Shown: one piece after another, positions 24,188 to 36,399 of the stretch | Layout of the letters: each line of letters begins with the position of its first letter | Position numbering within the stretch: position 1 is the stretch's first letter | Assembly: GCA_004026145.2 (NCBI GenBank) | Contig: CP034992.1 | Location: forward strand, 2,432,927 to 2,496,926 | Source of the DNA: Takifugu bimaculatus | Lineage: Eukaryota > Chordata > Actinopteri > Tetraodontiformes > Tetraodontidae | Direction: 5' to 3' | DNA length: 64,000 nucleotides | Position numbers and translations under genes: made by a program | Notes under the pieces: generated by a model | Databases searched by the model: none | What the model saw: only the letters and a program-made list of their open reading frames with translations | What the model was told of the DNA's origin: nothing

Positions 24188-27100
24188 CTGGGACAAAGGC
24201 TGAGATTTCATAAAAACACTGACTTCATGTTTGCCTCATTATGTGTCTGTCAGTCTGTCTGACACACACACACACACACACACTAGTTCTCCCCTCATGA
24301 AGACACACGAGCCACATTTACTCCAAACACTCCATTTAGATTTGTCCCTGGGTGGATCGATGACAGAGTTTGAGCGCTGAGGAGAGTTGGGAGCTTTAAT
24401 GGTGATAATGGTTTAATCCATCCCAACACAATCACATCGACGCGTCTCTCTTGTTCTTTCACCATTTCAAATAAGAAATTCCTACCTTTGAAGAGGTGAA
24501 GGAAGCAAGTCTTTGACTTTTTCCTTGAGGAATTAAGATGGGAATGGTTCCTAATTCATTCTAATAGAAGATAACGGATTTCCTCTCCATCACCTAATTG
24601 CTAAATTGCTTTATTTGCTAACCTGGAGCAGCTGCCGCTGCCTCAGTGCTCTGGTCTACTTTTGTTGCGCTCACACACACATACAGATGTCTCAAATCAG
24701 CAGATCTCCTCGCTCTCCATGATGAGATGATGTTATTGCCAGGGCCCTCCTCTTCCTCACTTTATCACTCCCTCCAGTGCCCAACAGGTGAACACATTAA
24801 AACCTGAGCCTCTTGCACATGTGTGTGTGTTTGGCGTGCGAGTGTGTGTGTTTGCTTTAGTGCCGCGGTGGTGCTGAACGTAGCTGCTCCTCGGGGAGTA
24901 ATTACAGAAGAGGTTGTCTGGCCATCATTAGCGTTCATTTGGAGAGAATTGGTGCATCTTCACTCATATAAAACTTCCTCTGAGTCTGTAGGCGAGGCGG
25001 CGGCCCAGCCCCAGACGCCGCAGATCTATTTCAGCCGGCGCTTCTCTGCGTGCGTTGTGCGTGTGCCTTTCCTGCCCTCCGACGGCATCTGGCTGCAGCC
25101 TCGCTCGGTCCTACCATCCAAACTGCAGGTTGTTTGTTTGGGTTCGCCCTTACAAACACACCATTAGACCTGCCCTTTTGCACTGAGGACTATTCCTGGC
25201 GCCGGCCGCAGTTTAGCTCAGGCCTGCTGCCTGACTCACTGGAGGTCCCTGCAGGCAAACCTCAGGCCTACCAGAACCCAGTCAGATCCGGACCACAGCA
25301 CACTGCCCAGTCACCACAGCGAAATTCAAGCCTGCTTCAATCAGCTTCGCCCCACAGTGAGCCCTAAATGTCAGCTGTGTGTGTGTGCGTGTGTGTGTGT
25401 CATAGCTCTAGATCATCTCCGTTTCATTTCCAACCCATCATGATGTAACAAATCCGAAAACAGGCATGGACAAGTAAAAGGCTGCCGTCTTTGCTGCTCA
25501 CACTCTCAGCCAGTTTAAGGATTTGAGAATAAGGCCTGAAAGGAGAAAACAAAGAAAAGAAAACAGAAAAGAATGAGGTCGAGGGGCAGGCAAGGAGAGA
25601 ACGAAAGCAACAAAGGTGCTTAAGACAAAGGCGCTATTGTATCATCGGAATGACTTGCGAGTTGAAAGGCTTAAAAGTCCTCCCCAGAGTTGGGCCGTAA
25701 AGCGCGGCGACGGGCTTGGCAGCGGAGGCCAGAGCCAGACGGGCCTGGCCGTCCAGCCCGGAGAGCTTCCAGTAACAGGAGATGTGAAAATTAATTTGCC
25801 GTGACAAAGGTAAACAATCGGAAATGACAAATATGCAGGTTCTTTCCACTTGCTCTTTTTTTTCTTCTCTGGCTATTTTTCACTGTTATTAAAGCGGACA
25901 AAGGCGGCGGCGAGGAGAATGACTGGCCGGGAGTGGTGTGGCGAGGGGTCCCGGCCGGGTGGAAGAGCGAGAGAGAGAGAGGGGAGTTAAGTTTTCCTCC
26001 CTTTTCCACGTTGGGTCCGTGTGAAGCTGCACGTTTACCGTCGGAACTCCGCGTATGTCGGGGTCACATGTAAACACGCAGGGACGAGCTAGCGCGCCTG
26101 ATTGAAGACGCAGAGGTCGATACGACCGTGTGGAGGGACAAACGATTGAAGGATGGAGGGTCTGACAGCTTCGGGGATTGAGGAGGGTTGGGGATTGAAT
26201 CCTCGGTGGCCTGTTTGGTAGTAAGAGGCCCTCAGGGGCCTCTGTGGACTCCTCCATTAGGCGAACGATCCAGAGCCGGGGGAGCCGGTGCTGCGGAGGG
26301 CCTTTTAGAGGCAGGGGCTCGTCTGTTTAGCAGCGGTTTGCCTGCATTGCTCACAGCATTGATCCAGTGCTGAGCGGCAGCCATGGGAAAGCTCTTTGCT
26401 GCTGAATAGGCCCAGCAGCAGCGTATTGACGGGGCATGGGTGGAGCGGCGGTGGGCCGTGCACCCTGATGGTCATTTGGTTAAGACAGACAGACCTTGTT
26501 CAATACACACACCCCACAGCTGCCTTAAATGCAGCCCCGCTCGGGTCCGCGTGAGTTCCCCATCCCTACAGTACGCTCACGTGATGTGTGTGTGTGTGTG
26601 TGTGCGCGGTGATTTGTGCTCTGCCGAGAATCTAATCCTCTTTGCTTTCTCCGCTTGTCCTTCTCGGGTGAACAGATCCGCGGTGACTGGCTGGGAAAAA
26701 AAAGGGATCGAGACGGGGAGAGGAGAGAACAGGCGAGAAAACAAACATGTTTCCCAGGCCCCAATTAGCCCACCGTTAGTGCCTGTCGTTATGCCCCCTC
26801 ACTCTCTGATCTCAGCTTTCACGTCATCGAGGGTGCTTCAGCCCGGCTAAAGAATGAAGAGAGGTGGCAGTGGTGGGGGGGGCAGAAAGGTGTGAGAGAA
26901 GACACTTTTATTCCATTTCCTTTGGATGGTTCTTGGATTCCTGCCCGCTGACAAGAGTCGTGCTAAACATGTAGCGAAGAAGCATCTTTAGCTCGTGTGT
27001 GTGTGTGTGTGTGTGTGCTTCTCTGTAGGATGTGTGTTTTGTGGTTGTTGTGTTTGCTCAGCAGCTGCCTGCAAACACTCACAAACAAAACAGTTTCAAA

Positions 27101-28539
27101 CCTCTGCCATCAATTCTTAATGAGATAATGACACGCTAACGTTCTCTCGGCAGCGGCGGCTCTGTTTACAGACGGAGACAAAACCACAAACAAGACACAG
27201 ACGCTCTTTAGCTTCTCTGCCCATTGCTCCCCCCCCCTTCTCCTCCGTAGCTTTGGCGGGAATAACAGGTGGGGACCGGCGGCGTGTTGCGTGTGTCGCG
27301 GCGTGACGGACACACGCAGTCAGGAGTCAGGCGCTGCATTGTGGCTGCGGAGCAGATTGGTTCACGAGAGAAGAATGTCGTCTGCGGCATCCAGAGTTTT
27401 CCACTGAAATCACACATTCATCCAGGCCGTTTCCTGCCCCCGGGTCTTCCTCTCTGCCCCAACGGAGAGAAGGGAACCCTCTGTTTCCCTCCGTCACCGC
27501 GCGCCCCCTTCGCTCGGGGTCACTAAAAGCAGGCCGTCGCCCCCCTTTCTTTGCCGGGTCGCTCTGTTCTGGTTGTGGAGCGGCGGGGACGCGAGTCACT
27601 GCGTGAGTCAGAGCCGAAGGATGAGGACGAGGATGAGAAGTGTCTTTCCTGGGCCGGCGCGGAACACACACGCGTACAGCTGAGTGAGACAAAACAACAC
27701 ACACACGTGCGCGGTTCGCCTAAATTCCAAATGAAAGTCTCTCGTCGCCCGGCTGCGGAGCAACTTTAAACAAACCGAGACAGAAGTTAAAAAATTCACA
27801 TTCGAATTCTTTAACCTTGAAATCTCCCCTCGCCGAGGCACCAGCTCCCTCTTTTTTTTTTTTTTTCATCTGTTAAATGTTTGAGTGTTTGATAGTTTGA
27901 GGTCTATAGCAGAACCCGCCCGGGAATTAATGTCATTCATATGCCCTGCGGAAATTACTTTTGAAATGCATATAATCTAAAACATGCAAATGAGGCTGAC
28001 TTTGTGCACCCTGTTTAATATGAATTATCATTTTCTGAATACCTATTATTACTGCGTACATTTCTCCAATTATATTGTTCTTTTTTTGTCACTTTTGCAT
28101 GAGGACGCACAAGCGCACGTCGGGAACAGTGGTGGCGTGCACGTGCAGCGCGGCGGTGCACGCACGCACACACACAAACGCCTCTGTGATGGCGCGTTTT
28201 AATGAGGAGTAATAAGGATGGTAATGACCCAGTCCTCTTTTCCTCTCTTTTTCTGTCTTTGTTACTCTCTCTCTTTTTTCCATGCCTTCCCTTCCTCTCT
28301 CGCCCGTGTCTGGCACACAGCTGTGGGTTTATGTGGAGCCAGTATGAAGAGTAAGATCCCCTTACTGTTTTGGCCTTTCATGGATTTTTTTCATCCAGTC
28401 AGAAAGTCCTGTAGCATCAAATGGAAACAACAAGGCAGGAAATATGTTGCTCATCTAATTTTCATTAGCTGACTGAAATATTGATGCACTTAAAAAGTGA
28501 ACAGTGCATGTTTAGTTTATCTCCTCCTTCTCTCTTCTG

Positions 28540-28984
28540 CTGATAGAACACTGTTATTAATGTCCTTGTCCAAAGGCAGACATCCCCCCCGTTCTTTTCT
28601 CCTAAATTGAATTGAAGGCATCCCTTTTTCAAACGAAATACTCTATTAATTTATTTATGCCGGGCCATAAATTATTCTATTAATATTAGCACGTTCCAAA
28701 TTAGTATGACTTCTCTCAATGTTTCTTCTACTTCTATTAATTAGCATACTTGTCACTATAACAAAGATTTTTCTTTCTGTGATAAATTATAAAGGAGACA
28801 TTTTTTAATACAATGAGAACTGCCTTAGAAATGATTAATATTTTATTTGTGGCCTGTGAGACAAAAGTGAGGAGAAAGGAGCAGGAAGAAGAGAAAACTA
28901 ACAATTACTGTATATGGAATGCATTAGAGAGTGGGATTGGCGTGCAAGTGTTGACTTTTATCGGGTTCTTTTGGAAGAAAAAAT

Positions 28985-29029
<45 letters not shown>

Positions 29030-29520
29030 GTGTGGCTCAGGGATATCATCTTTGCACCACTTTTGGGTAGAATGTGAATTAATTACCTCGGTAACGGCTT
29101 GGACCAAGTTCAAAAGTAGTAAAATTCATTTAATTTGAAAGTGGACATGCTATCATTTTCTCTGCATGTCCCTTTAAAGTCGCTCCTGTTTTTACTGTGG
29201 ACTTATTCAATTATATTTGATTAAACTCACTCTGATCCAATCTATTAATTAACTAGAAAATGCAAAGTGCCCGACTTGAAAGCTGATGTATAAAATTATA
29301 TCATGTCCACTTTGATATATATTTATTTATATTTCTTCACGCCACCATTTTTGAAATCCATTGTAGGCCCTTATTATTGAAGGCCTGTTTCTCATTTCTC
29401 AACAACACATCCAGATATTATTAAATCAGCTCTTTTTTTATCTTCCTCATAATGCAAATTTTGATTGTAAATGAAATTATGCCTCACCTGAAGGCAACGC
29501 CACAAATTTGCTGCTTCAGA
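28540..29520. promoter_or_regulatory. CNE-like AT-rich region (about 1 kb) with an octamer
   Basis: Low-GC unique sequence rich in CTATTAAT, TTAATTAG, AATTTATTTATG and ATTAATATTAGC words; a TG repeat interrupts it at 28984-29029. A perfect octamer ATGCAAAT is at 29452-29459. The texture is that of a deeply conserved enhancer neighbourhood; homology was not tested. Confidence 0.4.
28984..29029. repeat. (TG)n microsatellite
   Basis: Near-perfect TG inside the AT-rich CNE-like region. Confidence 0.96.
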
Positions 29521-29720
29521 AATTACACTCTGCCCCCCCCCCCCAACACCTTTCATGCACTCTGATTCTGTGGTAAAACTTAAATTGCACCTTATAATTA
29601 AAGGTTAAAAAAAAAAATATTGAATGCAATTTATTTGAAAGTCCCACGTTTTAGTGACCAGAAATACAGCCATTTCTTTTCGAATACTTTTAATACAAAA
29701 TGGAGTAGTTGTCGATTCCA

Positions 29721-29990
29721 CTCTCTCTCCCTCTCTCTCTTTCTCAGACTCAAACATATACTCTCTCTCCCTCTCTCTCTTTCTCAGACTCAAACATATA
29801 CTCTCTCTCTCCCTCTCTCTTTCTCAGACTCAAACATATACTCTCTCTCTCCCTCTCTCTTTCTCAGACTCAAACATATACTCTCTCTCTCCCTCTCTCT
29901 CTTTCTCAGACTCAAACATATACTCTCTCTCTCCCTCTCTCTTTCTCAGACTCAAACATATACTCTCTCTCTCCCTCTCTCTCTTTTTCC
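29721..29990. repeat. 40-bp minisatellite, 6.7 copies, with a repeated 3' splice-site-like signal
   Basis: Units start at 29721, 29761, 29801, 29841, 29881 (42 bp), 29923 and 29963 (partial). Each has a CT-rich pyrimidine tract, then TTTCTCAG, then ACTCAAACATATA. Because 40 is not a multiple of 3, all three forward frames stay open through it, producing long artefactual Ser/Leu-rich frames. Confidence 0.97.
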
Positions 29991-32900
29991 CGTCATTTGT
30001 CCATTTCTTCACCGATGCTTCTTCGAGTGTCTCTGGCAAAATTTTTCTCCATCTATCATTAGTGCTGTCCTCTGCCCCCCCAACCACCCCGCCTCCCCCT
30101 CACACTGAAGGTCACTCTAATCAAGAGCTCTCTCAGGACAGAGCTGCTAATTGCTCCGTGGCGCTCTTGCTGCTTTTAGATCCAAATAAAGGCACGTTGC
30201 CCCCCTCCCCCCGCCCTCACCTCTGTTCCACCATGTTAAATACAATCTGAGTCTGAGCTGCGTGGGCTGTCATAATCTGACCTTAGCCCCGATCGCCTCT
30301 CGGGAGGGGACAGCGAAGGGGAAAGCGGGGATGGTTCCATCCCAATGGCAGAGATGGGCACACACACTGGAGCTTTGCCTCTGGAGGAATGCACAACCCA
30401 CCATTTTAGGCCCAGATAAATGAGGTGTGCATGAAGTCCGCTCCTTCTCCAAATATTTGTGTGTCTTTGTGTCTGTCTCTGGTGTTTCCAGCAGACAGAA
30501 GTCTGCAAGCTGGTAAATCACTTACTGCACTCTAAAGGAAGGGTCGAGGTGAAGGCAGGAGTGTATGTTTGCCCCGGTCATATACACATAGAGAACGATC
30601 TCATCGGTGCGGAATGTGCTGTGTGTTTACCTATGGCTCCAGAACCCACCTGACCGAGGGAGGCTAATCTTTATGGGCTCTGTAAACAGGGACTTTGTCT
30701 TCACACAGCTACAGGACGGCGAGCAGACACACAATTCACACATGGACACGCACGCCGACGTACACGCGGCGGGGAGGGGGAGCAGGTTACGTACTGTAAT
30801 GGATAGAGTAGATACAAAGCATGCACGCACGTGCAGATGTTTCATGTAAGCACTCACTTAGACTCTCAGAAAAACTGGATGCCATATGGCCAGTTAAAAG
30901 GAAGGAGAAGAAGAAGAAGAAGAAGAATTCCCCCTGTTTATATAACTGAAGGTTTTCTTCTGCACCAAGACCCTCATTTCAACCCCACAACAACGGTGCT
31001 GTCGTCTTTATTAAGCAGCTGCACGCCACACTGGGGTTCAAACAGTAGGCCAGCGTCGCTAGCGTCGCGCTTTTGGACTAATGATGCTCTTTGAAAGCGG
31101 TCAACTAAGCCAGCCAGTAGTAGACACCCGCCAACATGTGACTGACTATCTGTCTGTAGGATAATGGAGTTCACCTGTTAGCACTGGAGCAGGGCCAGGG
31201 CAGCTGCAGACATCTAGCATTAGCCCTTTTGCTGTTAGCCAAGCTGTTAGCGCTGGCTGGCAGCCAGCTCCGCCTGGAGCGGCGCTGCTAGCTGCTAGCT
31301 TTGGCTCAGTGTGATAGACTACCTGGTCGCTCTCGTCTGGTATCCTGCCACAAATCTGGCTGGGATGTAGCGACAGCCAGCTGCTGGGGAAACAACCAAA
31401 CTTGGAAGGGAACGCAAAGGAAGAATTTGTGTAGCGCTTTGCTCTTTTATGAGCACTCGCTGGAGTGAGATGATGTGTGTGTGTCTCTTTTTTTCTGAGG
31501 CAAACACACGTCAGCTCAGAAATGCCACGCAGATATCCCTCTGATCCTCCCCCAACTCATTCGCTCTTCTGTCATTCTGGAGTCAGAAGACTAAATCCTA
31601 TGTATCTAAAACAAATAGATATACAGTGTTTAGTGTCACTTTATAACTTTATGTCAGAAAAAAGCACAGAAATTGTATTAAATTAAATGAAACAGGACAT
31701 TTTCAGAAATCAGACACAGAAAAAAAACTACAAAACTCTGAAGACGTTGCCTAAACTGAGTAAGGCCACCGTACATACTTACTAGCCAGGTATTCATTTA
31801 ACTGACAGGACACCGACGTGTCCTGTCACACACGAGGAAACGTTAAATATTTGAGTTACTTAACATAGTTAAATATTAAAGTGTATGAGGAAATATAGAA
31901 AGCGGCAGAAACTCTGACTTTAGAGCAGCTCAGCGCAGCGGCAGCATTACTTCAGGGACATTACCAGTCCAACCCATGTTTACTTTACTCTTTTTTCCTT
32001 CCTGCCTGCAAGGCCTCTAATGCAGCCGTTTTATTTGGCTCGGTGTCTCCGACTGCATCTGTCGCATTAACCTACAGTGTCTGGTGACGGCTGAATGATA
32101 ACACAGTTGGCTCTCAGGTTGAGGGTTGAAGCGTTCCCCTGAGCCAGCCTGGAGACGTGTTTGGCCTTGATTTTTTGCCCAACAAACGCGAAGACGTGTA
32201 AGTCGTAGTTTGCCAGTATGGGTGTGTGTGTGTGTGTGTGCGTGTGAGAGAGAGAGAGAAAGGATTGAAAATAAACATCTCAGTTCCTTTCTGATGCTTT
32301 CATGCAACTGGGGCTGCTCCAGTTAGGGTTCTGTGGACACACTGACAGTTACTAAAGGTTCTATTATTTTCTGTTTTTTGGGTTGTTTTTTTTGTAGTGC
32401 GTGACTTTCAATTATAATGAAATAAAGCCCCTTTGGGTGTAGCAGCTAAAGCAAATAATTTACGAATCTACTCATTGCTAACAGGGACTCCTGTTTCCTG
32501 ATTACAAAACAGGTTTCAGCTCCAATTCTTCAGGTTTCTGTCTCCAGGAAGAGCGCCTCACGCTCACAAATATTGATTGAACTATCAAAGATCGCAGTAA
32601 AATAAAATAAAAAAAAACCCCAAAAACTATGTGGGTTCTATTTCAGGGTGAAAACTTTTATGTTTTCCAGGACTGAAGCTGCCACTAGTTACCAGACATA
32701 ACCAGAGGGAGAAATACAGCATGTAGGGAGTCGGGGAAAGAGGGATAATTCAAGAGTCAGATGAAAGTAGATGGATGATTGAGCGTAGATACACAGACAT
32801 TTTTCCCTCACCCCCTCCCTCTTCCACCCTCCTCTTCCTCCCACCCTTATTCCCTCAGTGCCTTGCCTAATAAGCAGCGTTCCTACGAGCTGATGCAAGG

Positions 32901-33761
32901 CGGAGGAAACAGAACAGGCGTTCTGGGACCGCTGGAAATATTCCCACATGAGGCATAACATGATAAAGTCTTATTATCTCGCTAAGCTGCTGTAAACACG
33001 GACGCACACGTTAATACACAAGTACACAACGCTGTCTGGTACGTGCACGCACGTGCTCTCAGAGAGGGGAAACCTGCCGGGCTCTGTGGGTTCTGATGAG
33101 CTGTGACCAAGAGGAATCTGACAGAGCCAATCCCCTCCGACAAAGCTCGCCAGTCAGCAGTTGCGCGCCAGCTCGCCGGGCACCGGGCCCGTCCCGTTTG
33201 AACTCCGCACGCCTCGGAGCTGTGGGAAGGGAACGCAGGGAGAGTTCTGATGGTTATTAAGTGTAAAATTTTGCGGGGACATTTGAAGAAGCGACGTGTC
33301 GAAACAGGACCCGTCCCAGGTCTTCTCCACCTCATCAATCATGGCAGACGTGCACATAAACACATGCTCTCAGTGTTTGCTGTGAGCTAATCCATTACAG
33401 TAAAGCGGTACGTGTCAGCTCCTTATGCAAACACACAGGTATACAGCGGAGTCATCAGGAAACATGTCCAGTCCCATTTCGCTTCTTTTCTTTTCCATCC
33501 CAATTAAAAGGCAGAAGAGGCCTTTTATTTAGCCCTCCCCTAAACACATTCTTTATCTCTGTGATCTGCGCTCCTCCTTCCCCTGCTCGGTCCCCTCGGG
33601 GTAGCGAGAATCACTCCCCCCATGTGCTCCCAGGTCAGGGGTTCAGGTGTGGGTGGGGGGGGGGGGGGGGGGAGGCTCACGTGGAAAGAGAGCGCAGCAG
33701 GTCGAGGCAGGCCTCTGCACAGGCAGGCTCCTTTACTGCGAGAAACACTTAAAATTAAAAC

Positions 33762-33763
<2 letters not shown>

Positions 33764-33797
<34 letters not shown>
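33764..33797. repeat. (TG)n microsatellite
   Basis: About 34 bp of TG. Confidence 0.96.
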
Positions 33798-33798
<1 letters not shown>

Positions 33799-33935
33799 CA
33801 TCGCCCTAATCAGAGACTTCAGGGTAGATTTATGCCCCTGCCTTTTTCCCGACCTCCATTACACCAGCTTATATACACCCATTACAGGATATGACAGAGC
33901 ACACACCCTTCAGACGAGCACAGCACACTGCCTAT

Positions 33936-33937
<2 letters not shown>

Positions 33938-33996
<59 letters not shown>

Positions 33997-34007
33997 TGTA
34001 TGTGTGG
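33938..34007. repeat. (TG)n microsatellite
   Basis: About 70 bp of TG with TTTG and TATG interruptions at the 3' end. Confidence 0.96.
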
Positions 34008-34985
34008 GATAGGGCAAGCTTCCATCTTAACACACTTCCCACCTTCCCATTAGGTCCTTGTCCACCTGCGAGTTCTATCTCTCTGTCTTTATCCGTCTTC
34101 TGCTCGCTGCTAATAAGGTCAATGAGGAAGAGTAAGAAGCAGATGAGTGGAGAGTACATTACGGCGCCGTGCCGGCCGGTGTGGGCCGGGCCGGGCCGGT
34201 GATTCATGCTCAGCCAGATGATGGAAGGAGTTTCTACTGCGCCGCAAAGTCGTTGGACTGTGTGGCAGGATCTGTTGGTCGCTCCGCGGCGCGATGCTCT
34301 GCTTCGTAATATCCCCTCGGGGAGCAGTTGGGCCTCGCAGGGGTCTGGAAGAGGCCAGGAGGAGATGGAGGGATAGAGAGTGGAGAGGGGGAGGAAAGTG
34401 TGTGGAAGAGGAATGAGGTTGGAGATTTAGTGACTATCTTTAAATGTCACAATAATGCTCAGCTTCACAGGATTTCTGCAGGGGAGGGGGAGGAGGGAGG
34501 AGGGGCAGAGGAAAGCACCTCCGTGGGCTTTAGAGCGGAGAACAGGCTCACTCCTCTGGAGGCCATAGAGCAGCTCCTATGTGCACCTGTGAGCTCCAAA
34601 TGTCTGGTAATTTACAGCGAAAAGAGGAGGAAAACCGACTTGCTGATCCTACATCAGCCGGAGAAGACCGCAGTCCTTTAACATTTTCTTTATTTATTGA
34701 CTTAAATCCATTTTTTAAATGAATAGAGGGAGGCGGAGCTTCTTCTGCTGCTGCTGCCAACCACTAGAGAGCCTGAGAACTCACTTTTTGGTGGCTTCAT
34801 GCCTGCAGCAGTCTATATTTGATTTTATTTCTCTCTCTTTCACACACACACACACACACACACACTAACAAACACACATGCACACACGCAGATATGCTCA
34901 GGTCCTTGTCCTCCAGCGGCCATCTGGTAACATTCCATTAACAGGGCCACCAGCGCTTTCACACTCTCATCTGCTGTCAGTCCAG

Positions 34986-35014
34986 ACACACACACACACG
35001 CGCGCACACCCCCC

Positions 35015-35052
<38 letters not shown>
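34986..35052. repeat. (CA)n / CGCG / C-run / (CA)n compound repeat
   Basis: CA units, a CGCGCG core, a C-run, then (CA)n. Confidence 0.93.
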
Positions 35053-35054
<2 letters not shown>

Positions 35055-36007
35055 CTGCTTCACCTGCTCTTGCCTCAGAGGAAAAGAAAAGTTAGATTCT
35101 CACATAAACCTTTTATTGTATTCCCAGCAGGCATGGCTTATATGTCTCTGAAAAACAAGCACGCACACACACTGGCAGACAATTCCTCAGCGTCGATTTG
35201 TGTACCGAGTCTGTGTAGCTGGAATAAAAAGGCATTAGAACTTTTCCCTTAAAAACTACATGCGCCCCTGTGTGTTAATTTCTAAAACTGGATGAGGCAG
35301 AAAGACAGGATTGAGCTTGTCATTAGACTTCACAGCCCGCCTGATTGTATGAAGATTTCTGTCTCATGCTCACTGCCTTTTGTGTGTTTTGCGCACGTGT
35401 GTGTACCTCTCTGTCTACTCTCTCCCACGCTCGCGCTCCTAACGATGGCAAATGTGCCCGTGTGTTTGCAAGGCATTGTTTCTCAAAAACAACAACACAT
35501 CCAGGAACGTCTCGTTTTGTCGGGTTTTGTGGAGGGAACACGCTCTAATTAGAGAAGCCCTATGAAGGTGCATCAAACGGAACGTTGTCAAAGCTCAACC
35601 TGCTCGTGGCTCTCACACCGTGCACACACGCCAGCTCTGATTATCGGAGAAACGTCTGTGTTTTTAACTACGTTGCCGAGTATTAACAGCCTTGTCAGTT
35701 TAGATTTGCTGCAGATCTGATCCTAATCCACGTGTGTGCTCCCAGGCGCACTTTCATATCCAGACAAAACTGTGTCTGTTTCAGGTGTTGTATTTGTGGC
35801 CACATGGGCATGTTTGGTTGTGTGTGTGGGCGGTTCATGACCAAAAGACCTTTTCCTACAAGTAAAGATAAACCATTTACTTTACTGTCCTCACACGTGT
35901 TTATTTTAGTTACCCGTCTTGTTTGTTCGCCCTGATGGGAGCAGCTTGTTCTGCCCGGGTCACTCGTGCTCAATCTGTGCATTGTGTGCCCCCTCCCTCT
36001 CCTCTAG

Positions 36008-36185
36008 GTGCCAGTGATGATGGTGGAATCAGCTTCTGAGACCATTCGAACGACGCCGTCCAACCAGAACGGAATCAGCAGCCTCAGCAGCCAATCAGAC
36101 GGCGGGGGAGGAAGAGAGGGTGGCTCCAAGGGAGACACCAATGGAGAAATCAGTCCGGTTGACTTACTGCACCTGCAACAGCAAC

Positions 36186-36187
<2 letters not shown>
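36008..36187 (+). CDS. foxp4: foxp4 coding exon 1 (start codon, residues 1-57)
   Basis: A pyrimidine-rich tract ending CTCTAG precedes 36008, leaving nine untranslated bases before tandem ATGs at 36017 and 36020. FOXP proteins begin MM, so 36017 is taken as the start; the second ATG has the better context (A at -3, G at +4). The exon encodes 57 residues: the leader MMVESASETIRTTPSNQNG, a Ser/Gly-rich linker with four glycines in a row, then SPVDLLHLQQQQ, the start of the glutamine-rich region. It ends on a whole codon (phase 0) at 36187. Human FOXP4 has the same architecture, ending LLHFQQQQ. Oddity: the donor GT at 36188 is the first unit of a long (GT)n microsatellite. Confidence 0.96.

Positions 36188-36246
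<59 letters not shown>
36188..36246. repeat. (GT)n microsatellite containing the exon-1 splice donor
   Basis: Uninterrupted GT from 36188 to 36246, immediately following exon 1. The first GT is the required 5' splice site (CAG|GTGTGT). Confidence 0.97.
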
Positions 36247-36249
<3 letters not shown>

Positions 36250-36370
36250 ATTGAGGCTTATGATTGACACAATGTTTGCAGATCGACCCATTTATGTACT
36301 TATGAAACTGGCTGGGCAACACCTCCCTTTTTGTGACCCGTGTGCCTAGGGGCCGTGCACACACGCTGTG

Positions 36371-36399
36371 CACACACACACACACACACACACACACAC
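36371..36399. repeat. (CA)n microsatellite
   Basis: Uninterrupted CA about 180 bp into the first coding intron, complementary to the (GT)n at the exon-1 donor. The two could pair in the pre-mRNA. Confidence 0.95.

Larger units (their letters stand above)
22646..28539. other. Probable 5' intron, no gene seen
   Basis: TG/CA tracts at 22947-23006, 23411-23430, 23971-24038 (with a CG core), 24136-24187 and 24262-24283. A CNE-like stretch lies at 24480-24640 (CTAATTGCTAAATTGC). 25780-25870 contains GGTAAACAAT, a forkhead-type word. An octamer ATGCAAAT is at 27984-27991. No coding exon. Confidence 0.55.
29991..36007. other. foxp4: Probable 5' intron leading into the start-codon exon
   Basis: Unique DNA with TG repeats at 32222-32260, 33764-33797 and 33938-34007, CA repeats at 34841-34865 and 34986-35052, a G-run near 33653-33672, and a GCTAGC/GTTAGC-rich patch at 31200-31305. 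The last 70 bp are C/T-rich and end CCTCTCCTCTAG, the acceptor of the first coding exon. No alternative coding exon is recognised. Confidence 0.6.

Noticed and set aside
29620..30250. Three overlapping long forward frames (up to 198 codons) with repeating SDSNIYSLS-type peptides
   Set aside because: They are produced by the 40-bp minisatellite: 40 is not divisible by 3, so the same peptide cycles through all frames. No start context, domain or splice support.
31200..31305. GTTAGC/GCTAGC-rich patch resembling a small tandem or foldback element
   Set aside because: Words recur irregularly with no consistent unit or terminal inverted repeats; treated as low-level cryptic repetition.
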